Positions 37,649-45,655 of a stretch of 64,000 nucleotides of DNA are shown piece after piece; the stretch's first letter is position 1, and each line of letters opens with the position of its first letter. The position numbers were made by a program, and so were the translations under genes. The stretch is from NCBI GenBank assembly GCA_903828675.1, contig CAIKND010000092.1:1-64000 (forward strand), written 5' to 3'. The DNA is from an uncultured Acidobacteriaceae bacterium. GTDB taxonomy: Bacteria > Acidobacteriota > Terriglobia > Terriglobales > Acidobacteriaceae. The notes beneath the pieces were generated by a model that did no database searches, was not told the origin of the DNA, and was given only the letters and a program-made list of their open reading frames with translations.

Positions 37649-37986
37649 ACGCACTCCCACCACAACATTCGGATCTGACGATGAGAACTCAGAATAGCAC
37701 GACGGGAGAATCATACTACTCGGGTTCCCATTTCGCGGACTGAACTGTTTAGGGTCTGTCGTCCTCCGCAGGAGCTTGCGCTTGCTTTGTCAAATTCAGC
37801 GCTACTTTTCCGGATTTAAATGGGAGATCGTCTCAGGTTCGGGGCCACCGTGACGACTGCGACGCCGGCAGGTCCCCGGGGGGCCGCCATCGCTCTATGC
37901 TGATGGCGGTACTGCCTTGAGAATGCTGAAGAGCAACCCGCAAGGTACACGGGCTGGACTTCGACTATTGATAACGCCTCGTCAGG

Positions 37987-38124
37987 TCAGAACTGCGCGG
38001 TCAAGCTGAATGAGACCGACCGTCCTCGTCCTGTCAATGGCCTGATTGGGTTCATCCATCCGATGGCCATGAAGTCGTCGAAGTTGACTTCCCCCGGCGG
38101 AAGCTGAAACAACCGAAGACCTGT
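37987..38124 (-). pseudogene. C-terminal scrap of a second TonB-dependent receptor
   Basis: Immediately after the stop of the copper-type receptor (TGATGA at 38130-38125) the same frame stays open for 45 codons and reads GEVNFDDFMAIGWMNPIRPL and then RSVSFSLTAQF, stop. A barrel-like strand ending in phenylalanine is the typical receptor or porin C-terminus, yet it does not continue the sequence before it. It looks like the last strands of a different outer-membrane protein left by a deletion or recombination. Confidence 0.5.
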
Positions 38125-38127
38125 TCA

Positions 38128-40608
38128 TCAGAACCGAAATGTTAGACCGCCGAAGAACGATCGTCCCGCCCCTGGAACCTGCGTCGACCCTGTCTTGTCC
38201 GCCCAGTAACGACCTCCCAGCGGCATGGCGTAATTCCGATTGGCCAGATTGTCAATGCCGGCATCGAACCGAAGATTCGCTGTATCGGCCGATCGCCATT
38301 GATAGCCTGTATGCAGATTCACCAACGCATAGCCAGGAACGCGCAACTCATTGCGGACCACGTCAACGTTGCTCTTCTTGTCGACTGCAAGGAACTCAAC
38401 GCCATTGGACAAATGACCGCGGCTATGTTCCAGCGCGAACCTTGAATTCACGGGCATGATGTTATAGAGGTTGCCGCCTGCATCGCGCTTCGTTCCCCGG
38501 ACATAACTTAACACGCCACTCAACGCAAAGTCGCCTAGCTTGCCATTGCCGCCCAATGGCAAACGTCCTGATCCATCGACTCCAAACAACTGAGCGTCGC
38601 GATTGGCGAACTGCAAGGTTACGTAACCCGAAGTGGCATTGAATCTGGCAGCGCTGCATCCATTGCTGTTTGAGATAATCGGGCAGCGGTTAGCGTCGAT
38701 ATAGTTACGAACATAGGTGTAGTAAGGCGTGATCTTAAGATCGAATCGCTGCTTCGCTGAATCGTGCCAGTCCGCGCTCCCGCTTATCGTGTTCGCGACC
38801 GCTGGGCGTAGATTCAGATATCCGACATAGCCGTTGCCATCGCCGGACCACCCATTCATTTCAACCGACATGGCGCTCATTTTTACCCACAAATAGCGTT
38901 CGTAGAGGCTGGGCGAACGGGTCTTCCGGGCGTAGCCCGACTCGAAGGTGGCATGCGAATTGGCTTCATACCGGCCCTGTGCCGTCACATCGAAGTTGTT
39001 GTCTCGACGGCTGTGGTTGTTCGCGTTGAATGCGGATGCATCTGCAAAGTATGCTGCACTTCCAGTGGCGGTTGGCGACATGTTATATCCAACGACATTG
39101 TCTGTGTTCATAAGCACTTCATCGTTGCGGACTCCGAAGATTCCGGTCCATTTCTGCCCGCGTCGGGTTTCCCATTCCAGGTAGGTCCCGAACCGATAGC
39201 GTCTGCCGTTGCGCACGTTCCAGAAGGTGTTGGGCCCCATAGCGCTGACGGTGTTCTGAACCGCCGGCCACCAATCGTCGAGCGTATTACGGTGAAGTTC
39301 GGTACCGACTCGCAGAATATCCCGCGCGGACATGGGAATCTCCGCCTTAACCGCATAACCCAGATCCGCGCCATGAGTGTCCATTGGCATAATCATGCCG
39401 GGCATCTTGTCCTTGAGGAGGTTCATTTCGTGGCCCACGTTTGAATAGTAATAACGGGCATCAAGCCTTCCCCAGGCAAACGCACCTTGATAGCGCGCGT
39501 TGACGAATCTCCCGTCGTTTTTCGTCATATCCATGCTGTCGTTTACAAATCCCTGTTCGGGGATGACTTGATAGCCGAGATCCACTGAAACGAGGTTGTT
39601 GCCGCGACGCGCAGCTAGTTTCAACGAGCCGTTTCTTGATTCGAAGACGGAAGATAGCACCAGTTTGCCGGCGCCGTCCCAATAGTCGGCTGCGTTGACA
39701 TAGGAGCCTGTGTAGCTGGCGCTAAAATGCTCGGTGGCCGCGGAGAGAGTGGCGTTGCCGCCGCTTATGACCCCGTTTGTACGGTGATAGCCCGAAACGC
39801 CTCCGTGCACAACCGTGTGCTGGCCCGGCGCGGCAAATCCTGGCGCTGTGGAATCGACAATGATCGAGCCGCCGATGCTGTCGCCTCCATTGCTCACCGG
39901 GGTGATGCCCGCCATAACATCTATGCTGCCCACATTGGCCGGATCGATATAGGACATAGGCGGGTTCATGTGGTTACTGCAGTGTGCGGCCATGGTCATG
40001 CCATTTACCAGCACTTTCACGTTTTCGTCCGCAAGGCCATGAATTACAGGCAGACTCGATACCCCGCCATTTGTTTCGAGACTTAACCCCGGAACCGTTT
40101 CGAGCAGTGACGCCGTATCGCTAGCTCTGGCCCGGGCCGGAGCCAGAGCCTCTGTACCTACGGTGGGCATTGCTGCATTTATTTCGATAACGGTACTTTG
40201 CACCCCGATTCTCAGTCCCAAATCGACCTCTGTCTGCCGGCCATCCAAAACGACAACTCCACCCCGTATGGAAGTCTGAAAGCCGGCGGAGGTAACCGAG
40301 ACCTGGTAGTGTCCAGCGGGAAGCTTTCCGAAGACATAAAGGCCTTGTCGATCAGTAGACATCGACTGTGTAAGACCAGACTCGATATTCTTGACCTCAA
40401 CTTTTGCTCCCACCACAAGGGCGCCAGATGGGTCCTTTACGATGCCGCCGATCCCGCCGCCTGTCACTGTCCACTTTTCCGCTACGCCCGCACCTCCCGG
40501 GACTGAGGAACGTTCCGTCCCGACGCCTTGCGAAATGGCCTGCCCGAACCCAACAAGCGAAGAAAGGACGATCGCCAATACTGAAGTGCATATGATTTTA
40601 GACTTCAT
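38128..40608 (-). CDS. OprC/NosA-like copper TonB-dependent receptor
   Basis: 826 residues. Signal peptide (ICTSVLAIVLSSLVGFGQA), regulatory-like fold at 52-135, then plug and barrel to FGGLTFRF. The plug carries GMTMAAHCSNHMNPPMSYI with C210-x3-M214, the CxxxM copper site of OprC, and the barrel has H393-E-M395, matching the HxM half of the OprC site. Met-rich loops (DKMPGMIMPMDTHG) add soft ligands. OprC and NosA import copper across the outer membrane. It is the last gene of a minus-strand cluster after two Met/Cys lipoproteins and a small CCR..HHC protein gene, all consistent with copper handling. The N-terminal regulatory-like domain is an addition relative to OprC. Confidence 0.9.
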   Translation of the reverse strand: MKSKIICTSVLAIVLSSLVGFGQAISQGVGTERSSVPGGAGVAEKWTVTGGGIGGIVKDPSGALVVGAKVEVKNIESGLTQSMSTDRQGLYVFGKLPAGHYQVSVTSAGFQTSIRGGVVVLDGRQTEVDLGLRIGVQSTVIEINAAMPTVGTEALAPARARASDTASLLETVPGLSLETNGGVSSLPVIHGLADENVKVLVNGMTMAAHCSNHMNPPMSYIDPANVGSIDVMAGITPVSNGGDSIGGSIIVDSTAPGFAAPGQHTVVHGGVSGYHRTNGVISGGNATLSAATEHFSASYTGSYVNAADYWDGAGKLVLSSVFESRNGSLKLAARRGNNLVSVDLGYQVIPEQGFVNDSMDMTKNDGRFVNARYQGAFAWGRLDARYYYSNVGHEMNLLKDKMPGMIMPMDTHGADLGYAVKAEIPMSARDILRVGTELHRNTLDDWWPAVQNTVSAMGPNTFWNVRNGRRYRFGTYLEWETRRGQKWTGIFGVRNDEVLMNTDNVVGYNMSPTATGSAAYFADASAFNANNHSRRDNNFDVTAQGRYEANSHATFESGYARKTRSPSLYERYLWVKMSAMSVEMNGWSGDGNGYVGYLNLRPAVANTISGSADWHDSAKQRFDLKITPYYTYVRNYIDANRCPIISNSNGCSAARFNATSGYVTLQFANRDAQLFGVDGSGRLPLGGNGKLGDFALSGVLSYVRGTKRDAGGNLYNIMPVNSRFALEHSRGHLSNGVEFLAVDKKSNVDVVRNELRVPGYALVNLHTGYQWRSADTANLRFDAGIDNLANRNYAMPLGGRYWADKTGSTQVPGAGRSFFGGLTFRF

Positions 40609-40716
40609 GATTCCTCCTGTAGAGCAATGAGCGGCAAAAGCAGTTCAAGGTGGAGGAGGATGGCCTCCTCCACTCAAGCGAACGAATTGTCGGGCGAGAA
40701 GCGCACGCAGCCAGTC

Positions 40717-41841
40717 TCATTTCACCTGCGTTATGACCTGAGAAATGGGATATCCTCCCATTGTCCCTCCCCCGTTCAAGCCCGTCATGCAAACTTGTCC
40801 CATCATTCCGTCAGGTGTGCAGTCCGCATAGAGCAATTGGTTTATCTGCGCGGCTGTCAATGCTGCGGTGGGATCTGACAGATTAATGTCGATCGTGGCA
40901 TAGGCATTGCTGTTTCCATACGTCTTTGCACCGCCGCTGGCGAATCCTCCACCGGAGAAAACGTTGGTCGTATTCAAAGAAAAAGTTGTGACCAGCAAGC
41001 CGCCATGTCCGTCGCTCACCGAAGAAAGCTGGTACGCAAGTGGCACCGTAGTAATCGGAGGTTCATACATACTTTCAGTCAAGGTGCCCGTCAGGTCGGA
41101 AACTGTGTTGGTCGTCGAATCGAAGGTGAAGGAGCCTGTAAATACTGTGTTGTAGGGCTGTGTATCGGGCTCATAAAATGTTACCGTGACATTAAAGTTC
41201 TTCTGGGTACTTCCAACGACAATGCTTTGAGTTACCTGTGCTGCTGCTAAATAGTTGGCATCTCCGGGCTGATTGGCGGCGATGATGCAAGTGCCAGCTG
41301 TGAGATCCGTTACAAGACCAGTGCTGATGTTGACGGTGCAGACACTCGCGGTGGTACTGCTATACGTCACCGCAAGGCCGGAACTGGCAGTGGCCGAAAC
41401 GGTTGCGGTGCCGAGCACGCTCAGGGAAGGCACGGCGCCAAAGCTGATGGTCTGGGCAGCCGGGGTGACTGTGGCCGCGACAATAATGTTCTGAGTTGCT
41501 TGTGGCGCCGCGGAATAGTCAGCGTCACCCGATTGATTGACGGCGATAATGCAAGTGCCGGCCACAATATCCGTTACCAGACCGGTGCTGATGTCCACTG
41601 TGCAGATGCCCGTTGTGTTACTGCTATAGGTCACCGCAAGACCGGAAGTAGCAGTGGCCGAAACGGTGGCAGTATCATGCAAAATAAGGGACGGTGCTGT
41701 GCCAAAATTGATGGACTGCGCTAATGTTTTGAGAGTTGCAGTACTGCCGCTGCCGCAACCAGACAGGAGCAATGTGGCCCAAACAAGCAGGCCAACCCCC
41801 AGCGCGATTCCTTTACCTAAAGATGACAAGAACTGTTTCAT
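40717..41841 (-). CDS. Lipoprotein with Big-like repeats and Met/Cys-rich C-terminus (paralogue A)
   Basis: About 374 residues from ATG 41839-41841 (GGAGAAG upstream); an earlier in-frame ATG at 42042 gives 67 residues unlike a signal peptide. Lipobox LLSGCGSGS. Two tandem Big-like repeats (SGLAVTYSSN..ICTVDISTGLVTD; SGLAVTYSS..VCTVNISTGLVTD) lead into a C-terminal domain shared with the neighbouring paralogue: FTGSFTFDSTTNTVSDLTG, NAYATIDINL, then ADCTPDGMMGQVCMTGLNGG. Two cysteines with several Met and spacing CxxxxMMxxxCM suggest a metal site. Likely anchored in the outer or inner membrane facing the periplasm or outside; it lies just upstream of the copper receptor. Not recognised as a known family. 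Confidence 0.75.
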   Translation of the reverse strand: MKQFLSSLGKGIALGVGLLVWATLLLSGCGSGSTATLKTLAQSINFGTAPSLILHDTATVSATATSGLAVTYSSNTTGICTVDISTGLVTDIVAGTCIIAVNQSGDADYSAAPQATQNIIVAATVTPAAQTISFGAVPSLSVLGTATVSATASSGLAVTYSSTTASVCTVNISTGLVTDLTAGTCIIAANQPGDANYLAAAQVTQSIVVGSTQKNFNVTVTFYEPDTQPYNTVFTGSFTFDSTTNTVSDLTGTLTESMYEPPITTVPLAYQLSSVSDGHGGLLVTTFSLNTTNVFSGGGFASGGAKTYGNSNAYATIDINLSDPTAALTAAQINQLLYADCTPDGMMGQVCMTGLNGGGTMGGYPISQVITQVK

Positions 41842-42208
41842 AACTTCTCCACTGTCGATCCGTTCTTGAATACCCGTTCCGGGGCTTCCGTATTTTCCGT
41901 AAATGGGTTTTCTGACGCACATTATTTGTGTGCGCCAGAAGAAAAGCAGCAATGACTCAGGCTCAAGGCACGGTAGTTTCGAGCCGACCATGGATCGAAC
42001 GAGGACGGAATTGTCAGACCGGATTAACAACTCCGTCCTCATCTGCCAGGTAACATGGTTGCAAGCAAGAGGGGCAGGCGGCCGTCCATTGCGCCGCCGT
42101 GATCACCTTGCCACGGAAGATCCACTCATCGTCAGAGCAACTGCAGAGCGCACCGCCCATTCATCCCTTTACCTATAGGAAAAATGAACAGGCACGCTTT
42201 CAGGAGCA

Positions 42209-43492
42209 TTACTGCAACGTGATGCTTTGAGTGGCGCGCCCAGCTGGCGCATAGGTTGTGTTTCCGTATTGATCCGCTGCAATCGTGCAAATCTGGCCCG
42301 GTGTCGTAAATTTGAATGTACCCACCCCGCCAGTATCCTGATAGACAAAGCAAACCGCGGGAGTGACGCTGCTGTACGTCACGGTCAATCCAGAGCTTGC
42401 TGTTGCTTTCACCGTCGCTGTGGGAGTCCCCTGCCCGATGGCCTTCGCTCCGTCGCCGGCGGAAGTTAGGGCCGGCGCGGCGCCAAATGTAATGGTCTGG
42501 GCGGTCGATCCGGTTGCGGTGATGGTCTGAGCGGATGGAGCTCCCATCATTGTTCCGCCGCCTACTACACCCGTCATGCAGCTTGACATCATCATTCCCA
42601 GGCCTGTGCAGTCTCCGTACGCCAGCAGGTTAATCTGCGACGCAGAAAGCGCCGAGGTTGGGGCAGCCAAGTTAAAGTCAATTGTGACGTATGCGTTGCC
42701 GACTCCACCCATGTAAGGATTCATCGCTCCGGCAGTGAAGCCGTAAAACTTCTTCCCGCCCGAGGCAAAACCCCCAAGGTCGAAAACGTTGGTCGAATCC
42801 ATAGCAAAGGTCGATAGCAGATCGCCGCCCATATTGTCGCTGAGCGTGGAAAGCTGGTATCCAAGCGCGACCGCGGTCATCTCCGGTGTAGTTACAGTAC
42901 TCTGTTGCGTCATGCTCTCGGTCAGCACGCCAAACAAATCGTATGGCGTATTTGTCGTTAAGTCGTAGGTAAACGCTCCCGTGAAGATCGAGTTATTCGG
43001 AGCTGTCATTGGCTCCGTGATCGTTGTTACGACGCTATAGGTCTTGACGTTATCCGATGCAACGATGTTTTGTGTGGCTTGCGCGGCTGCGGCATAGGTG
43101 CTGTTGCCCGCCTGATTGGCAGCAATTGTGCAAAGCCCTGGGGTAAGATCAGTCACAAGGCCTGAACTGCTATCGACGGTGCAGACGCTTGTGGTGCTGC
43201 TGCTGTACGTTACGGCCAGTCCGGAACTGGCAGTGGCTTTGGCGGTTGCTGTCTGATACGAGTACAGGGTAGGCGCGGAGCTGAAGGTGATGTTCTGCGA
43301 CTGCAACTGCGTCTGCGGCGTAGAACCTTTTCCGCCGCAGCCTGACAACAAGAGAACTGCCGAGGCGACAAGGCAAATTCCCAACCCGATTCCAACATTC
43401 ATAGGGAACGACATTTGCTTCAAAACAGAACCCTTGGTGGATGAGTGCGAGCGGACTGACGGCAACAACGAAAGCAAAAACTTGCGTTTCAT
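42209..43492 (-). CDS. Lipoprotein with Big-like repeats and Met/Cys-rich segment (paralogue B)
   Basis: About 427 residues from ATG 43490-43492 (AGGAGAAG upstream). Lipobox LLLSGCGGKG near residue 55, preceded by a long basic N-region. One Big-like repeat (SGLAVTYSSSTTSVCTVDSS), the shared domain (FTGAFTYDLTTNTPYDLFG, NAYVTIDFNLAAP, GDCTGLGMMMSSCMTGVVGG) and a second Big-like repeat at the C-terminus. It is clearly a paralogue of 40717-41841 with the shared domain moved inside. The Met/Cys cluster is again conserved. It sits between the small CCR..HHC gene and paralogue A on one strand. Metal binding is inference from the cluster and the copper context. Confidence 0.75.
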   Translation of the reverse strand: MKRKFLLSLLPSVRSHSSTKGSVLKQMSFPMNVGIGLGICLVASAVLLLSGCGGKGSTPQTQLQSQNITFSSAPTLYSYQTATAKATASSGLAVTYSSSTTSVCTVDSSSGLVTDLTPGLCTIAANQAGNSTYAAAAQATQNIVASDNVKTYSVVTTITEPMTAPNNSIFTGAFTYDLTTNTPYDLFGVLTESMTQQSTVTTPEMTAVALGYQLSTLSDNMGGDLLSTFAMDSTNVFDLGGFASGGKKFYGFTAGAMNPYMGGVGNAYVTIDFNLAAPTSALSASQINLLAYGDCTGLGMMMSSCMTGVVGGGTMMGAPSAQTITATGSTAQTITFGAAPALTSAGDGAKAIGQGTPTATVKATASSGLTVTYSSVTPAVCFVYQDTGGVGTFKFTTPGQICTIAADQYGNTTYAPAGRATQSITLQ

Positions 43493-43575
43493 GGCTTCTC
43501 CTTTTGCTTGATAGAACGCGATATACGGCAAGAGGACAGGTGATGCCTATCCCATTGGGAATGCGTTACAACCGA

Positions 43576-43953
43576 TCAAACAAGGGGAGAGGGAGGGCCG
43601 CGCCGTTGATGGCTGCGGAGAAGCGACATTCTGGAGCGGGCCGAGGTCTGAGGCGCATAGCCCGGATGAAAGACTACCTCGGCGTAGTACCGCTGCCCGG
43701 CCTCCGGCATGTACTTTGCGGAATGGATGGCCCCGGTGCTCTCCGGCAGGCAGGGGCATTTTTGAGAGATGGATGTAAGGCCGGTATCTTTGCTACCGGG
43801 CAGTTGCATGGCGCCCATGATGCAGTGATGCTTGCCGGCCCTGCGGCAACAAGCCGGAAGGTTAGCCTCGGCATCCGGGGCGAACAACGGCGCGATCAGC
43901 AGCAAGCTGAAGGTAACCAACAGCGAATGTGCTATCGCGCGGCGCATTGGCAT
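43576..43953 (-). CDS. Small secreted Cys/His protein, LPACCR-HHC family (copy 2)
   Basis: 125 residues. Signal peptide (AHSLLVTFSLLLIAPLFA), then DAEANLPACCRRAGKHHC, second motif KCPCLPES 35 residues later, and C-terminus RMSLLRSHQRRGPPSPLV with the family's RGPP. It heads the minus-strand copper cluster: lipoprotein B, lipoprotein A, OprC-like receptor. It is divergent from the Csp1-like gene, so the 236-base region between them, with the palindrome at 44134-44154, may regulate both. ATG 43951-43953 follows AGGAA less than ideally; MRRAIAH two codons on is an alternative start. Confidence 0.75.
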   Translation of the reverse strand: MPMRRAIAHSLLVTFSLLLIAPLFAPDAEANLPACCRRAGKHHCIMGAMQLPGSKDTGLTSISQKCPCLPESTGAIHSAKYMPEAGQRYYAEVVFHPGYAPQTSARSRMSLLRSHQRRGPPSPLV

Positions 43954-43987
43954 CCATGCGAATCTAACCCGGAAGGAAATTAAGAGA

Positions 43988-44003
43988 TGTGATCGAAATC
44001 ACG
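43988..44003. promoter_or_regulatory. CRP/FNR-like site in the copper divergent promoter
   Basis: TGTGA, six bases, TCACG: the TGTGA-N6-TCAC half-site arrangement of CRP/FNR-superfamily operators, 35 bases upstream of the copy 2 start. A single short match, so low weight. Confidence 0.3.
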
Positions 44004-44133
44004 ATTGGGGGGTTCCGCCTATCAATGCGACTTGAGGCTGGGTGGGCTAATGAACCCGGTTCCTTGAGTCTACGTTGCTGGAGTGCATCTTAGCTCACAG
44101 GGTTCCCACTGCGGGCGAGATTTCAGGGTACCT

Positions 44134-44154
44134 GGTGCGACAATTTGTCGCACC
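44134..44154. promoter_or_regulatory. 21-bp perfect palindrome in the Csp1 promoter
   Basis: Arms GGTGCGACAA (44134-44143) and TTGTCGCACC (44145-44154) around a single T. It ends four bases before a good -10 element (TACAAT, 44159-44164), so it covers the -35/spacer zone, where a repressor or MerR-like activator would act. A near-copy of the left arm, GGTGCGACAA, recurs at 44790-44799 in front of the next secreted-protein gene. The regulator is not in the window. Confidence 0.6.
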
Positions 44155-44189
44155 GGCGTACAATTACCGAGAGCTGTCAGGAGAGAATC

Positions 44190-44618
44190 ATGGACCGTCG
44201 TGGAGTGTTGTTTGCAATGGGCGCGGCAGCGGTTTCAGCCAGTGCGCTGCCGGGGATCAGTCAGGAAATGCCTCACCACCACATGGGCGGCGCCAAACAT
44301 CAAGCTCTGATTGACGCCGCGAGCAATTGTTCAAGCGCGGCCGATATTTGCGTTGGCCATTGCGTGGAGATGCTGGCCGGGGGCGATAAGACGCTGGCTG
44401 CGTGCGCTGCAAGTTCCAGAGAGGTCGAGGTTGTTTGTAGCGGACTCCGGGCGCTGGCTGCGCAAGACTCGGCTCACCTGGCGAGCTATGCCAAAGTCGC
44501 GGCAGAAGTCTGCAAGAGTTGCGAGGCCGAGTGTCGTAAGCACTCGCAGCATCCAGCGTGCAAGAGCTGCGGCGCTGCCTGCGCTGCCTGCGCAATCGAG
44601 TGTGGCAAAGTAGCCTGA
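44190..44618 (+). CDS. Csp1-like copper storage protein, exported
   Basis: 142 residues from ATG 44190-44192 (CAGGAGAG upstream). N-terminus MDRRGVLFAMGAAAVSASA is a twin-arginine-type signal, as in Methylosinus Csp1. A His/Met stretch (PHHHMGG) precedes a four-helix-bundle sequence with 13 cysteines in CxxC, CxxxC and CxxxxxxC patterns (DICVGHC, VCKSCEAEC, ACKSCGAACAACAIEC), the same number that lines the core of MtCsp1 for Cu(I) binding. It should store or buffer Cu(I) in the periplasm. It is divergent from the secreted CCR..HHC copy 2 and the copper-receptor cluster. DUF326 ferredoxin-like proteins are the nearest alternative label. Confidence 0.9.
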   Translation: MDRRGVLFAMGAAAVSASALPGISQEMPHHHMGGAKHQALIDAASNCSSAADICVGHCVEMLAGGDKTLAACAASSREVEVVCSGLRALAAQDSAHLASYAKVAAEVCKSCEAECRKHSQHPACKSCGAACAACAIECGKVA

Positions 44619-44789
44619 TCCCCAGGTCTCGATCATGATTTTGCGGCCGTCAGTCCGATGAACTCCGGACTTCTTGGAGCCGTGTTTTTCTTTTTTCCCC
44701 GGCAGGTCCTATTGGCTTCTCGCTGAGTCGTGCGGGAGCATCCTTCTCGTACCTTGATCCTCTGAATTCTCTACTTCTCTAGCTGCTCG

Positions 44790-44810
44790 GGTGCGACAAT
44801 ATGTCCACTG
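44790..44810. promoter_or_regulatory. Imperfect copy of the Csp1-promoter palindrome
   Basis: GGTGCGACAA (44790-44799) is identical to the left arm of 44134-44154; after one base the right side reads ATGTCCACTG, matching only TGTC of the expected arm. It lies about 220 bases upstream of the 45027 gene in a region with no other gene, so it could place that gene under the same regulator. Confidence 0.4.
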
Positions 44811-45026
44811 TTTTGTTTGCGCTAGTGCAATCAAGCGGATGTTGCATCTGTGTCATATTGCATTGAACGAGGCTTCCTGCTATCTGGGTTCGGGCAAATT
44901 CTTCCGTTTGCAGTAATCAGCAAGAAACTGCTCCGGAAAGCTGCACCGGCAACATCGGCGTTGGCTTATGGGCAGGATCGTCGCTCCGAAGTCTGAATTT
45001 CCAGGGTGTTCGGGAAGAAGTGGGCA

Positions 45027-45521
45027 ATGCAGATGCATACCAAAACAGTTCGATCACTTTTCGCTACGCATCCGGTGTGCTCCGCTCTCAAGTTCGGGCG
45101 TTTGAGGCCCTCAGGAAAACAGGCTCGGCTTCGTAAGTTCCTCGCTACCCTGATGCTTGTCCTCTTCGGCGGTTTCTACGCCGCGCCGCTGGTTCAGGCC
45201 ACGTCATCTGACCCGGAATCCAGCCTTCCCGCATGTTGCCGCCGCCATGGGCACCACCACTGCGCGACGGTGGACCAGGTCATGATGGCTACATCTTCCA
45301 GCGGTCCCCAGATTGGTCAAACCCCGCAGCACTGCCCCTTTTATCCGCATTCCACAACTGCACCAGTTGTACGATCCCATCCCGGCCTTGCGCCTTCGGC
45401 CGCTTTCTTCGCGAACATAGTCAGTCATCCCGCGGTTCAGCCTCAGGTTCGAGCAGTCTATCGCTTGTCCCTTGACCGCAGCCGCCAAAAGCGCGGCCCT
45501 CCTGCGCTTCCGATCCTCTAA
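45027..45521 (+). CDS. Small secreted Cys/His protein, LPACCR-HHC family (copy 3)
   Basis: About 164 residues from ATG 45027; a GTG seven codons earlier and an ATG two codons later are alternatives. A long basic N-region of about 40 residues precedes a hydrophobic stretch (LRKFLATLMLVLFGGFYAAPL), then DPESSLPACCRRHGHHHC, HCPFYPH about 38 residues later, and VYRLSLDRSRQKRGPP. The 3' three-quarters is nearly identical to copy 4 (49631-50035) at DNA level, so these two are a recent duplication. It lies 134 bases before a siderophore-type receptor gene on the same strand. Confidence 0.75.
   Translation: MQMHTKTVRSLFATHPVCSALKFGRLRPSGKQARLRKFLATLMLVLFGGFYAAPLVQATSSDPESSLPACCRRHGHHHCATVDQVMMATSSSGPQIGQTPQHCPFYPHSTTAPVVRSHPGLAPSAAFFANIVSHPAVQPQVRAVYRLSLDRSRQKRGPPALPIL
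45185..45510. repeat. Duplicated block shared with 49685-50020
   Basis: Bases about 45185-45510 and 49685-50020 align along their whole length with scattered differences (roughly 85% by eye), covering the mature parts of copies 3 and 4 of the secreted family. Upstream of it the genes differ, so the duplication involved only the small gene, or the rest has diverged. Confidence 0.7.
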
Positions 45522-45655
45522 AACTCCTACGCCAAACAAGTCAGATCGAATCGAACACGGATTCGTGTGTCCGCCGAGACAACTTCTGTGCCTTGTCAAC
45601 CTGACGGCGTCTGCCATTCGCGTGCAGGCGTGTCACAGTACGTTCGGAGGATCCC

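Noticed and set aside
43954..44189. CopY-type operator in the copper divergent promoter
   Set aside because: No TACAnnTGTA core is present; the palindrome there has a different sequence.
45560..45655. ACACG/CGTGT hairpin as a Fur box or terminator before receptor 1
   Set aside because: Stem of only five bases and no resemblance to GATAATGATAATCATTATC.
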